Below, piece after piece: positions 1 to 6,892 of a DNA stretch of 12,464 nt. A program made the translations under genes and the position numbers. How positions within the stretch are numbered: position 1 is the stretch's first letter; each line of letters opens with the position of its first letter. The stretch is from UBA12567 sp964598425 (GTDB lineage: Bacteria; Planctomycetota; Phycisphaerae; Phycisphaerales; SM1A02): contig CAZRBV010000050.1 of assembly GCA_964598425.1 (NCBI GenBank), forward strand, positions 1 to 12,464, in the 5' to 3' direction. The notes beneath the pieces are model-generated. The model did not search any database. It was not told the DNA's origin and saw only the letters and a program-made list of their open reading frames with translations.

Positions 1-286
1 GGACGGGGATGCGGTCGCCCGCGGCGTCGGCGAGGCCATTGAGCAGGTTGTTGGCCCCGGGGCCCTGGCAGGCGACGGCGACGCCCAGCCCGCCGGTTAC
101 GCGGGCTTCGCCCGAGGCCATGAAGGCGGCGTTTTCTTCGTGCCGGCACACGATGAATTCGACTTCGGGATCGACGCGGATGCTTTCCATGAGCGTGTCG
201 ATGGTGTCGCCCGGAATGCCGTAGATCCGCCGAACGCCGACCGCCTTGAGGCTTGCCAGAATCTGATCGCTGAGAGTCTTGCTCAT
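1..286 (-). CDS. ThDP-dependent pyruvate oxidase/dehydrogenase-type enzyme, N-terminal part (partial)
   Basis: The minus strand reads 95 codons from an ATG at 286 to the window edge, so the C-terminal part is missing. The product begins MSKTLSDQILASLKAVGVRR and matches the N-terminal pyrimidine-binding domain of thiamine diphosphate enzymes. It has an IYGIPGD stretch (residues 21-27), a CRHEENAAF motif whose Glu50 is at the position of the catalytic glutamate that activates ThDP, and a CQGPGANNLLNGLADA stretch (73-88). HEE followed by AAF is more typical of pyruvate oxidase/pyruvate:quinone dehydrogenase (PoxB/SpxB) than of acetolactate synthase, which usually shows HEQ. The expected reaction is oxidative decarboxylation of pyruvate to acetate or acetyl phosphate, but the FAD and quinone or peripheral-membrane regions lie outside the window. 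An AGGAAGG-like site lies 11 nt upstream of the start. Other ThDP decarboxylases remain possible. Confidence 0.85.
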   Translation of the reverse strand, partial: MSKTLSDQILASLKAVGVRRIYGIPGDTIDTLMESIRVDPEVEFIVCRHEENAAFMASGEARVTGGLGVAVACQGPGANNLLNGLADAAGDRIPV

Positions 287-308
287 TGTGTCGCTTGCCT
301 TCCTCATG

Positions 309-330
309 TGCGTTGGACCGTTCCGACGCA
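309..330 (-). promoter_or_regulatory. Inverted repeat in leader of ThDP-enzyme gene
   Basis: This is a 22-nt near-perfect dyad. The arms TGCGTTGGA and TCCGACGCA pair over nine positions, with one T/G wobble at the DNA level, around a CCGT loop. It lies 23 to 44 nt upstream of the start codon at 286, just before the ribosome binding site. It could be an operator or a leader hairpin. In the transcript of the ThDP gene the wobble becomes an A/C mismatch, which slightly favours a DNA operator over an RNA stem. Confidence 0.45.
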
Positions 331-345
331 CTCCCGATGGCAGGC

Positions 346-356
346 TACATGATAAT
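346..356 (-). promoter_or_regulatory. AT-rich box shared with ric upstream region
   Basis: The plus-strand sequence TACATGATAAT (ATTATCATGTA on the minus strand) recurs identically at 6893-6903 upstream of ric. It lies 60 nt upstream of the ThDP-enzyme start, against 57 nt for ric. The minus-strand reading contains TATCAT, one mismatch from a consensus -10 hexamer, so it may be a promoter core, a regulator site or both. I see no convincing -35. The rest of 287-412 shows no gene. Confidence 0.35.
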
Positions 357-412
357 GACGCTCTCAGAACCGAACCGGCGGCGTCAGTGGCCTGAGGCAC
401 CGCCACAGCCAA

Positions 413-733
413 ATGCTCAAGCGAGTTGGCGGCCATCCATCCAACAGAAGCGAGCTTGCGCCCACCTTGCCCCTGCTCGAATCTTCGCGTGCCGAACTCA
501 CAGAGATGCATGAGCCAGAGAGCCCGCGGATCACAACAGTGGCCGAGTACCTCATTCTTGCCCATGAATCCCTTGGTGACGAAGCGGCTGCCGGGAAGTA
601 TCGAGCCATGCTCAAAGACGACCGAGCAGCTCCAGCCCGAGGCTTGCGGCGTATTGCTGAGATTCTGGGAACAGCCGGGCGGCTCATGCCGGATGATCGA
701 TGGGAGCAGGAGGCATGCTCATGCGACACATGA
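413..733 (+). CDS. Small hypothetical protein with one TPR-like helical hairpin (doubtful)
   Basis: This is a 106-codon ORF. Residues about 42-65 (VAEYLILAHESLGDEAAAGK onward) look like one tetratricopeptide-type helix pair, followed by a basic helical stretch. No ribosome binding site fits the ATG at 413, and the reading frame is open upstream only to a stop at 356-358. A second ATG at residue 32 also lacks a good site. The stop overlaps the start of the next gene by 13 nt, which would allow translational coupling. It could equally be the relic of the C-terminus of a larger TPR protein. I prefer it to the other overlapping frames because its translation looks protein-like, but expression is unproven. 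Confidence 0.4.
   Translation: MLKRVGGHPSNRSELAPTLPLLESSRAELTEMHEPESPRITTVAEYLILAHESLGDEAAAGKYRAMLKDDRAAPARGLRRIAEILGTAGRLMPDDRWEQEACSCDT
708..713 (+). promoter_or_regulatory. Ribosome binding site fixing the start at 721
   Basis: A perfect AGGAGG stands 7 nt before ATG 721. It is 1 nt before the alternative ATG 715 and downstream of ATG 700, so 721 is the best-supported start of the following secreted protein. Confidence 0.75.
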
Positions 734-2106
734 GACTTGTTGTGCTGGGATCGCTTGCCATGGCAACAGGGCACTGTCTTTCCGGTGACCAGTTGTCGAT
801 CACGGCCGAGTTGATTCAGTCAGGGCTTACCGAACCGACGTTGGTCGCCGCGATTCCGGGCGATGTGGGCAGGCTCTTCGTGGTTGAGAAGCGGGGCCGC
901 GTGCGGCTCATCAAGAACGGCGTGCTGCAACAGGGTTCGTTTCTCAATATCGACTCCCTCGTTCCGGATGAAACATGGAACGGCATGCTCGGTCTCTGCT
1001 TCGATCCGGACTTCGATTCGAACGGATATTTCTACGTGCAGCACACGAGGGGGACTTCGAGCAGCAATCGCGTGTGCGTCGCGCGGTACACAGTGTCTGC
1101 AGGCGATCCCGACGCGGCTGACACTACGAGCAGGCACGTGATTCTGGATTTGACGCATCCCGGATCCAACGCGTTTCACGTCGGCGGTTGGATTGGATTC
1201 GGTCCGGACAGGATGCTCTACATTCCAATGGGTGACGGCGGTTACAGCGGCGACTCCACTGCCGGAGCTCGAAGCCAGTCCCTGACATCACTGTGGGGCA
1301 AGGTGCTGCGGGTCGATCCTCACGGGGCAGACGCCTACCCTTCTGATGCCAATCGGAACTTTGGCATTCCACCCGACAATCCGTTCATCGGACAAGGGAT
1401 CGGCGAGATTTGGGCGCGGGGCCTTCGGAATCCTTACCGCGCAGACTTTGATGATGCCACCGGCGACTTCTGGATTGCCGACGTCGGTTTGTATATGCGC
1501 GAAGAGGTCAACGTCATCGAGTCGGCCGAGGGAGGCGGGCAGAACTTCGGATGGGACTGCGCTGAGGGTACGTGGTGCGTTCCCAACGCCCAGTGCAGTT
1601 GTGGCAGCGATCTCACCGAGCCACACCTGGAATACCAGCACAACGAAGGATGCTCTATCACTGGTGGCAGCGTGTATGACGGCTGCGAGATCGACGGAAT
1701 GCAGGGGCGATATTTCTATGGCGACTGGTGCGGCGGCGATGTGTGGTCATGCCGTCTTGTTGATGGTGTGGTCGTAGACGTTCAGGACCACACGGCGGCG
1801 CTCAATCCAGGCGGTCAGCCGGATATATCGGGGATCACGGCGATCGGCGCCGACTGGCAGGGCGAACTCATCGTCGTTTCTCAGCAGGGCAATCTGTTTC
1901 GGATCGTTCCCGAGGGTGGTGCCCTTGGCTGCGAAGTCGCCGGTGACGCCAATGGCGATGGCATCGTTGGAGTCGACGATGTGCTGGTGGTCCTTCAGGC
2001 GTGGGGTGCCTGCATGCCCGGGCCGGTGTGCATGGGCGATCTCAATGGCGACTGGATTGTCGGGGTGGACGACATGCTGATTCTGCTGGCGAACTGGACC
2101 CCGTGA
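721..2106 (+). CDS. Secreted PQQ-dependent sugar dehydrogenase-like protein with dockerin-like tail
   Basis: The product is 461 aa. An N-terminal signal sequence (about 1-22, hydrophobic core LVVLGSLAMA) indicates export; no proper lipobox precedes the nearby Cys. Residues about 35-397 form a glucose/sorbosone dehydrogenase-type beta-propeller. Landmarks are NAFHVGGWIGFGPDRMLYIP (150-169), MGDGG (170-174), LWGKVLRVDP (191-200), a GEIWARGLRNPYR segment (228-240) and NFGWDC (275-280). The family oxidises sugars or related alcohols with pyrroloquinoline quinone; the true substrate here is unknown. Several extra cysteines (280, 286, 292, 294, 311, 322, 337, 344) suggest disulfides. The tail (404-461) has two near-identical EF-hand loops, GDANGDGIVGVDD and GDLNGDWIVGVDD, each followed by a hydrophobic helix ending in AWG or ANW. 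This resembles the dockerin-type anchors of Phycisphaerae extracellular proteins. No PQQ synthesis genes are present in the window. Confidence 0.85.
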   Translation: MRHMRLVVLGSLAMATGHCLSGDQLSITAELIQSGLTEPTLVAAIPGDVGRLFVVEKRGRVRLIKNGVLQQGSFLNIDSLVPDETWNGMLGLCFDPDFDSNGYFYVQHTRGTSSSNRVCVARYTVSAGDPDAADTTSRHVILDLTHPGSNAFHVGGWIGFGPDRMLYIPMGDGGYSGDSTAGARSQSLTSLWGKVLRVDPHGADAYPSDANRNFGIPPDNPFIGQGIGEIWARGLRNPYRADFDDATGDFWIADVGLYMREEVNVIESAEGGGQNFGWDCAEGTWCVPNAQCSCGSDLTEPHLEYQHNEGCSITGGSVYDGCEIDGMQGRYFYGDWCGGDVWSCRLVDGVVVDVQDHTAALNPGGQPDISGITAIGADWQGELIVVSQQGNLFRIVPEGGALGCEVAGDANGDGIVGVDDVLVVLQAWGACMPGPVCMGDLNGDWIVGVDDMLILLANWTP

Positions 2107-2188
2107 GGCCACCGCTGGGACTGCTGGCGCAGTAGAATGCGTGGCTCCAACCATGTTCGGCAACTGATTCCTCTGGAGCCCCGAAGCC

Positions 2189-4450
2189 ATGCAGCCACCC
2201 CGCACGATCGTCTATACCCATACCGACGAGGCACCCGCCTTGGCGACGTATTCCTTTCTTCCGATCGTGAAGGCCTTCGTGGGCCCGGCCGGAATCAACG
2301 TCGAGCTCCGAGATATATCGCTCTCCGGACGAATCCTGGCGAAGTTCTCGCAGCGCTTCCCCGAGGAATACCGCGTCCCCAACGTGCTCGAGCAGCTGGG
2401 CGAACTTGTCAAACAGCCCGAAGCGAACATTATCAAGCTTCCCAACATTAGTGCTTCGATTCCGCAGCTCAAGGCGGCTATCAAAGAGCTGCAGGACCAT
2501 GGCTACGATCTTCCTGAGTATCCGGACGAGCCATCGACCGATGAAGAGCGGGAGATCAAGGCGACCTATGACAGCGTGAAGGGAAGTGCTGTCAACCCGG
2601 TGCTTCGGGAGGGCAACTCTGACCGCCGGGCGCCTCGGGCTGTGAAGGAGTACGCGAAGGCGCATCCGCATTCGATGGGCGCTTGGTCCGGCCAGAGCAA
2701 GACGCACGTTGCCTCGATGAAGAGCGGCGACTTCTATCACAACGAGCAGTCCGTGACCATGAATAAGGCGACGACTGCTCGGATCGAATTCGTGTCCCAG
2801 GATGGAACGGTCACATGCCTGCGTGATGGGTTGGACCTTCTGGAAGGCGAGATTCTGGACAGCACATTTATGAGCCAGAAGGCGCTCGTGGCATTCCTCC
2901 AGGAGCAAGTCGACGCCGCGCGAGCCAATGATCTGTTGTTCTCGCTGCATTTGAAGGCGACGATGATGAAGGTGTCTGACCCCGTCATTTTCGGAGCTGC
3001 CGTACGCGTGTTCTTCGCGTCAGTGTTTGAGAAGCATGCCGAGACGATTGAGCGGTTGGGGGTCGATGTCAGCAATGGTCTTGGTGACCTTCTTACGCGG
3101 ATTGATTCGCTCTCTGAGTCTGAGCAGCAGGCGATCAGAGACGATATCCAGGCGGTACTCGATGCCGGGCCGGCACTCGCCATGGTCGACTCAGATCGAG
3201 GCATTACGAATCTTCACGTGCCGAGCGATGTGATCATCGACGCGTCCATGCCAGCGATGATTCGGACGTCTGGGCAGATGTGGAATGCCCATGGCAAACA
3301 GCACGATGCGATCGCCGTCATCCCAGACAGCAGTTATGCGGGCGTCTACGAGGCGGTCATCGAAGACTGCAAGGAACACGGCGCGTACGACCCGACCACG
3401 ATGGGCAGCGTTCCGAACGTCGGGCTCATGGCGCAAAAGGCCGAAGAGTACGGATCGCACGACAAGACATTCATCATGAGTGCGCCAGGTACAGTTCGAG
3501 TCGTTGCTGGCGGCGGCGCGACGCTGATGGAGCACGCGGTCGAGGCGGGCGATATCTGGCGAGCGTGCCAGACGAAAGATGCGCCCATTCGCGACTGGGT
3601 CAAACTGGCCCTCACGCGTGCGCGGGCGACTGGAGTTCCGGCGGTATTCTGGCTCGACAACGAGCGGCCCCATGATCGGCAACTCATTGCGAAGGTCGAA
3701 ACATATCTGCTGGATCACGACACCGAAGGGCTCGAGTTCCGCATTCTTCCGCCCGTCGAAGCGACGCTGTATTCGGTTGAGCGTATCCGCCGTGGCGAGG
3801 ACACCATCTCAGTGACCGGCAACGTGCTTCGTGACTATCTCACGGACCTCTTCCCGATCCTCGAAGTCGGCACGAGCGCCAAAATGCTTTCAATCGTTCC
3901 GCTGATGAATGGCGGCGGTCTCTTTGAAACCGGTGCTGGCGGCTCAGCCCCCAAGCACGTGCAGCAGTTCATGAAGGAAGATCATCTCAGGTGGGATTCG
4001 CTCGGTGAGTTCCTGGCGCTGGCTGCGTCGCTCGAACATCTGGCCGACCGAGGCAACACGCCGTATGCGAGATTGCTTTCGACCACGCTGGACGAGGCCA
4101 CAACCAAGTACCTCATGAACAACAAGTCGCCGTCCCGCAAGTGCGGCGAGAACGACAACCGCGGGAGCCACTTCTACGTGGCGCTGTACTGGGCCGAAGC
4201 GCTGGCTGCGCAGACCACCGACGAGGAGCTTGCCGAGCGGTTTGCCAAGACGGCAAAGGCGCTCGAAGACGCTGAGGACACGATTGTGTCCGAACTCATT
4301 GGTTGCCAGGGCGAGCCATGTGATATCGGCGGGTACTACCAGCCCGATCCGGCGCTTGCAGCCGAGGCGATGCGTCCGAGCACCGCGCTCAACGAGATTG
4401 TCTCGGGAATACTCGTGGCGATGCTGGTGGATCAGGCCTCGGCAGAGTAA
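2189..4450 (+). CDS. icd: Monomeric NADP-dependent isocitrate dehydrogenase
   Basis: At 753 aa this is a full-length monomeric-type isocitrate dehydrogenase (EC 1.1.1.42), converting isocitrate to 2-oxoglutarate and CO2 with NADPH formation in the cytoplasmic TCA cycle. By motif alignment with the Azotobacter vinelandii enzyme as I recall it (offset of one residue), all key residues are present. Isocitrate binding: Ser133, Asn136, Arg140, Arg146, Lys256, Tyr421 and Arg548. Metal ligands: Asp351 (in DASMPAMIR), Asp549 and Asp553 (in VLRDYLTD). NADP binding: His590, Arg601, Asp603 and Arg650. Further family signatures are GSAVNPVLREGNSDRRAP, SAPGTVRVVAGGGATL and LMNGGGLFETGAGGSAPKH. A GGAG ribosome site sits 10 nt before the ATG. 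The enzyme is unrelated in sequence to the common dimeric Icd. The gene appears monocistronic and its stop abuts that of the convergent small gene. Confidence 0.97.
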   Translation: MQPPRTIVYTHTDEAPALATYSFLPIVKAFVGPAGINVELRDISLSGRILAKFSQRFPEEYRVPNVLEQLGELVKQPEANIIKLPNISASIPQLKAAIKELQDHGYDLPEYPDEPSTDEEREIKATYDSVKGSAVNPVLREGNSDRRAPRAVKEYAKAHPHSMGAWSGQSKTHVASMKSGDFYHNEQSVTMNKATTARIEFVSQDGTVTCLRDGLDLLEGEILDSTFMSQKALVAFLQEQVDAARANDLLFSLHLKATMMKVSDPVIFGAAVRVFFASVFEKHAETIERLGVDVSNGLGDLLTRIDSLSESEQQAIRDDIQAVLDAGPALAMVDSDRGITNLHVPSDVIIDASMPAMIRTSGQMWNAHGKQHDAIAVIPDSSYAGVYEAVIEDCKEHGAYDPTTMGSVPNVGLMAQKAEEYGSHDKTFIMSAPGTVRVVAGGGATLMEHAVEAGDIWRACQTKDAPIRDWVKLALTRARATGVPAVFWLDNERPHDRQLIAKVETYLLDHDTEGLEFRILPPVEATLYSVERIRRGEDTISVTGNVLRDYLTDLFPILEVGTSAKMLSIVPLMNGGGLFETGAGGSAPKHVQQFMKEDHLRWDSLGEFLALAASLEHLADRGNTPYARLLSTTLDEATTKYLMNNKSPSRKCGENDNRGSHFYVALYWAEALAAQTTDEELAERFAKTAKALEDAEDTIVSELIGCQGEPCDIGGYYQPDPALAAEAMRPSTALNEIVSGILVAMLVDQASAE

Positions 4451-4645
4451 TCAGTCGGTCCACCATGATCTGAAGTTCGTCCAGACGCGCGTTGGCAGCG
4501 CAATGCAAACGAGCGCAAGCCCGAGCGTGATGATCGTGAACCGCATCGTCATGTCCCCGGAGGTCCAGAGGACGCCCGCGGCGATGCCGCCGAGCCCAAC
4601 CCAGCCCATCGCTGCCCGCTTCCATGTGTTGACCCAGTCCATCAT
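4451..4645 (-). CDS. Small two-helix membrane protein, unknown function
   Basis: The 64-aa product starts MMDWVNTWKRAAMGWVG. It has two predicted transmembrane helices, roughly residues 13-28 (glycine and alanine rich) and 35-52 (FTIITLGLALVCIALP), and an aromatic/basic tail ending WWTD. The frame extends upstream to 4756, but the added residues are basic and unlike the rest. The AGGGAG at 4655-4660 sits 9 nt before ATG 4645, so I chose that start; ATG 4642 is also possible. I do not recognise a family. Its stop codon directly touches the stop of the isocitrate dehydrogenase gene, with zero bases between them. Confidence 0.6.
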   Translation of the reverse strand: MMDWVNTWKRAAMGWVGLGGIAAGVLWTSGDMTMRFTIITLGLALVCIALPTRVWTNFRSWWTD

Positions 4646-4654
4646 CGTGGGCCG

Positions 4655-4660
4655 CTCCCT
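4655..4660 (-). promoter_or_regulatory. Ribosome binding site for small membrane protein
   Basis: AGGGAG on the minus strand lies 9 nt before ATG 4645. Neither ATG 4672 nor ATG 4756 in the same frame has a comparable site. This supports the short 64-aa form. Confidence 0.5.
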
Positions 4661-4748
4661 GTCACGCGTCATGCGTTGCGGGGAGGATACCGCGCCAGCG
4701 GCCGTGCCCCGACTTGCTGGCCGAAGGGCCTCGCGGGATACTTTCGGC

Positions 4749-5558
4749 ATGCGCAAACCACACCTGAGCGTCTTCCTTGTGCCTGCATTGACAGCGGCGG
4801 GCCTTTGCGAAGCTCCAATGGCAACGCTTCCTGAGGCTGATGCCTCTCATATCGAGAAGCACTTGCCCGGCGTCGTGCTTGGCCCAAGCGAGAAGGTGCC
4901 GCCGCTCTCGGACGTCACCGACTGGTATCCCTTGCAGGACGCCACCTTCCGGTATGACCGGCCCGTGGACGCTGGCAAGAAGGCGACGCTTGTGCTCTCG
5001 TCGGGAGTGCGAGCGCCGGGAACGCCAGTCGGTTCGCCGCGAGAGGGCTGGAGAATGACGGTGTCGGACGGGGCGACGAGATACCTCAGTGAGCGAGACA
5101 AGACGGGCATCGTGATCCCCAGCGAAGTGTCGACGGCCAATGGATTGATTATTCGCCTGAATCCTCCTGAGCCAGTGGTGCTGGCCGGGCTCAAGCCAGG
5201 GCATGTCGACAGCCGCGATATCAAGGTCAAGATCTATGACGTACACGATCCAGCGGTCGTGACCCACTCTGGCACCGTGAGGTGCACGTGGTCAGATCTT
5301 GGTGGGTGGCGTGTCAAGACGCCGAAGGGTGAGTTTGATGCGCGGCTGGTCCGCGTGACATATAGCGGAAGCGTCGGTCCGGCCTCGGTGAGCGCCCAGA
5401 AGTACGTCTTCCTCGCGCCAGGCATCGGCGCCGTTGCGTTTACGGATGCGCGTGAGATTTCCGCATTTCTGTTCTTTTCCGATGACTCGGATCATGCCGG
5501 TGTGCTGAGGTCAATCGAGAAGACCGAGCCGAAGGCGACGCCCGGCACCGCGAAGTAA
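4749..5558 (+). CDS. Exported protein of unknown function
   Basis: The 269-aa product has a typical signal sequence: MRK, then the hydrophobic run LSVFLVPALTAAGL (about 6-19). The Cys that follows is preceded by AGL, which does not make a good lipobox, so a periplasmic or secreted protein is likely. The mature part is rich in beta-strand-like segments, for example KATLVLSSGVRAPG, VKIYDVHDP, RLVRVTYSGSVGP and KYVFLAPGIGAVAF. It has a single further Cys and no motif I recognise. The same frame is open far upstream (to 4230) within the isocitrate dehydrogenase gene, but only the ATG at 4749 gives a signal peptide. No strong ribosome site is visible. The next gene begins 28 nt downstream, so the two may be co-transcribed. 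Confidence 0.75.
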   Translation: MRKPHLSVFLVPALTAAGLCEAPMATLPEADASHIEKHLPGVVLGPSEKVPPLSDVTDWYPLQDATFRYDRPVDAGKKATLVLSSGVRAPGTPVGSPREGWRMTVSDGATRYLSERDKTGIVIPSEVSTANGLIIRLNPPEPVVLAGLKPGHVDSRDIKVKIYDVHDPAVVTHSGTVRCTWSDLGGWRVKTPKGEFDARLVRVTYSGSVGPASVSAQKYVFLAPGIGAVAFTDAREISAFLFFSDDSDHAGVLRSIEKTEPKATPGTAK

Positions 5559-5586
5559 CCTGCCCGTTCAACGCGGGAGCGAACAC

Positions 5587-6153
5587 ATGACCCATCACTA
5601 CGATCCAGCGTCCGACCCGGTGACAACGCAGCGGCTTCCGGACCGCGCACGGGATGATGGATGGGCGAGATCGTTTCTTGCGGCGCATCGCATCGGGCAC
5701 CTCGGCTTTACATGGGAAGGGCAGCCGCTTGTGATGCCCTTGCTCTACTGGTTTGACGAGCCCGGCAGCCGCGTCATTCTGCACTGCAGCCCCCGCGGTC
5801 GGCTGGCCGCTTCGATTCAGGCGAATCCCCGCGTGTGCCTTGAGGTATCGCGGGCTGGCAAGATGCTTCCTTCCAACGTGGCGCTCAATTTCACGATCCA
5901 GTACGAATGCGTGATGGTCTTCGGTGATGCCGCGTTTCTGGACGATCGCGGCGCCAAACGTGCGGCGCTTCAGGATCTTCTGGACCTCAACTTTCCCGAT
6001 CTCAAACCCGGCGAGGCGTACCGTCCGATCACCGACGAAGAGCTGGACGCAACCGGTGTTATTGCATTGTCTATCGACGGGATTACAGGCAAGGTCAATT
6101 GGCCTGAGCGGGCCAAGCAAGCAACAGGGGTCAGATATCCAAGCGGTACCTGA
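5587..6153 (+). CDS. Pyridoxamine 5'-phosphate oxidase-family flavin-binding protein (NimA-like)
   Basis: The 188-aa product matches the FMN-binding split-barrel fold of the pyridoxamine-phosphate-oxidase-like / NimA group. It has AHRIGHLGFTWEGQPLVMPL (residues 33-52), then YWFD and VILHCSPRGRL (63-73), then NPRVCLEVSRAG (80-91), and YECVMVFGDAAFLDD (106-120). NimA-type relatives bind flavin or heme and are linked to nitroimidazole reduction or general redox detoxification; the substrate here is unknown. A GGGAG site lies 9 nt before the ATG. The last eight residues (GVRYPSGT) and the stop codon are encoded inside a REP-like palindrome, so the native C-terminus was probably altered by its insertion. 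It sits 28 nt after the exported-protein gene. Confidence 0.85.
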   Translation: MTHHYDPASDPVTTQRLPDRARDDGWARSFLAAHRIGHLGFTWEGQPLVMPLLYWFDEPGSRVILHCSPRGRLAASIQANPRVCLEVSRAGKMLPSNVALNFTIQYECVMVFGDAAFLDDRGAKRAALQDLLDLNFPDLKPGEAYRPITDEELDATGVIALSIDGITGKVNWPERAKQATGVRYPSGT

Positions 6154-6157
6154 CCCC
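6127..6157. repeat. REP-like palindrome between convergent genes, possible bidirectional terminator
   Basis: The left arm GGGGTCAGATATCC (6127-6140) and right arm GGTACCTGACCCC (6145-6157) pair through a perfect 8-bp outer stem (GGGGTCAG/CTGACCCC) and a CC/GG inner pair around AAGC. The reverse complement of the right arm is GGGGTCAGGTACC, so the arms differ by one substitution and one indel. GGGGTCAGGTACC-type ends are, from general knowledge, typical of dispersed REP or short mobile palindromes in many bacteria. The element overlaps the end of the NimA-like gene and lies 8 nt from the ric stop, so it may terminate transcripts from both sides. No U-tract follows. Confidence 0.6.
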
Positions 6158-6164
6158 GCTTCTC

Positions 6165-6836
6165 TTATCCCGCCAGCGCCCTGGGGAACAGAATGTTGTT
6201 CTCCAGATGAATGTGCTGGTGCAGGTCGACCTCGAGTTGCTCAAGCCCCCCCCACAAGGCACGCCAGGTGTTGCAGGCATCGGGCCGAGGCGTGTAGTCA
6301 TCCGTGAGCGCTCGCATACGGCGAAGGGCGTTGCCTGCTGATTCGTGTTCATGTTCCATGGCCGATACCGGGCCGGCGGCGAAACTTCCTTCGCCCGCCT
6401 GGATCATGGGGAAGAGAATCTTCTCTTCCTTCATCATGTGTTCCATCAGCTCGGCGTGAAGACCGGTGAAGACGTCGAGCAGTTCAGCCAGGCGCTCGGG
6501 ATCTTTCTCGCCGTGAACACGGTTGACCTTGGTGAGCATTGCCTCGAGGCGGGGGAGTTCTTCGGTGAGTCTGCGGTGGTAGGTGTTCACGATGTGATCG
6601 ATGAGGTCATCGAGCGGGGCGGAATCCCACTGCGCATCCATGTCTGGTCCTGTTGCGAGTTCATGCTCGATTTCGGCGACCAGCGCGTTGCCATCGATGC
6701 CCTTGGTCCGGCAGACATCGCCGAGGGGCTTTCCGCCGCCGCAGCAGAAGTCGATCTGATGCCGCGCAAAGACGCGCGTGGCCAGCGGATGGTGTGAGGC
6801 AATGTCTCCGACGGGGGTCTCAAGGGTGACGGTCAT
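6165..6836 (-). CDS. ric: Iron-sulfur cluster repair di-iron protein (Ric/ScdA/YtfE family)
   Basis: The 223-aa product has the two-part Ric architecture. An N-terminal DUF542/ScdA_N domain (about 1-60) carries the FCCGGGKPL motif with Cys31-Cys32. A hemerythrin-like di-iron domain follows, with candidate ligands in LIDHIVNTYH (His81, His87), ELMEHMMKEEKILFP (His133, Glu137), MEHEHESAG (His164) and HQHIHLENNILFP (His208, Glu212). The family restores Fe-S clusters damaged by nitric oxide or peroxide in the cytoplasm. An AGGA site lies about 10 nt before ATG 6836; the frame stays open upstream, but only this start gives the family N-terminus. It is divergent from the nar operon, matching a role against NO made during nitrate/nitrite reduction. 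Its leader carries dyads and a box suggesting regulation. Confidence 0.93.
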   Translation of the reverse strand: MTVTLETPVGDIASHHPLATRVFARHQIDFCCGGGKPLGDVCRTKGIDGNALVAEIEHELATGPDMDAQWDSAPLDDLIDHIVNTYHRRLTEELPRLEAMLTKVNRVHGEKDPERLAELLDVFTGLHAELMEHMMKEEKILFPMIQAGEGSFAAGPVSAMEHEHESAGNALRRMRALTDDYTPRPDACNTWRALWGGLEQLEVDLHQHIHLENNILFPRALAG

Positions 6837-6861
6837 GGCGGGTGTCCTGTTGTTGGCGAGG

Positions 6862-6887
6862 CCTGCGGAGCAGTCCGCAGGGCTCCG
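6862..6887 (-). promoter_or_regulatory. Overlapping alternative hairpins in ric leader
   Basis: There is a perfect 8-bp inverted repeat CCTGCGGA / TCCGCAGG (6862-6869 and 6874-6881, loop GCAG). It overlaps a second, 6-bp repeat CGGAGC / GCTCCG (6866-6871 and 6882-6887, loop 10 nt). The two cannot form together. They lie 26 to 51 nt before the ric start. They may be an operator or a switchable leader RNA; no poly-U run is present, so a classical attenuator is unlikely. Confidence 0.5.
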
Positions 6888-6892
6888 AATAA

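Noticed and set aside
364..774. 136-codon minus-strand ORF
   Set aside because: Its composition is rich in Arg and Ser and not protein-like. It overlaps the more plausible plus-strand ORF and the start of the secreted dehydrogenase, and it shows no domain.
2133..2138. TAGAAT as a -10 hexamer for the isocitrate dehydrogenase gene
   Set aside because: Position and sequence are plausible, but no -35 element is visible about 17 nt upstream and planctomycete promoters are poorly defined, so I could not support it.
2143..2180. GGCTCC/GGAGCC inverted repeat before isocitrate dehydrogenase
   Set aside because: Only 6 bp with a 26-nt loop; likely chance. The right arm includes the ribosome site, but the stem is too weak to claim.
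2042..2950. 302-codon minus-strand ORF
   Set aside because: It lies antisense to the dockerin-like tail and to the well-supported isocitrate dehydrogenase. The translation is a GC-rich shadow with no recognisable motif.
4694..4721. GCCAGC/GCTGGC inverted repeat in the divergent region 4646-4748
   Set aside because: A 6-bp stem with a 16-nt loop in GC-rich DNA is not distinguishable from chance.
4230..4748. N-terminal extension of the exported protein's frame
   Set aside because: It overlaps the end of isocitrate dehydrogenase and the small membrane protein gene, reads as low-complexity, and would hide the clear signal peptide that begins at 4749.
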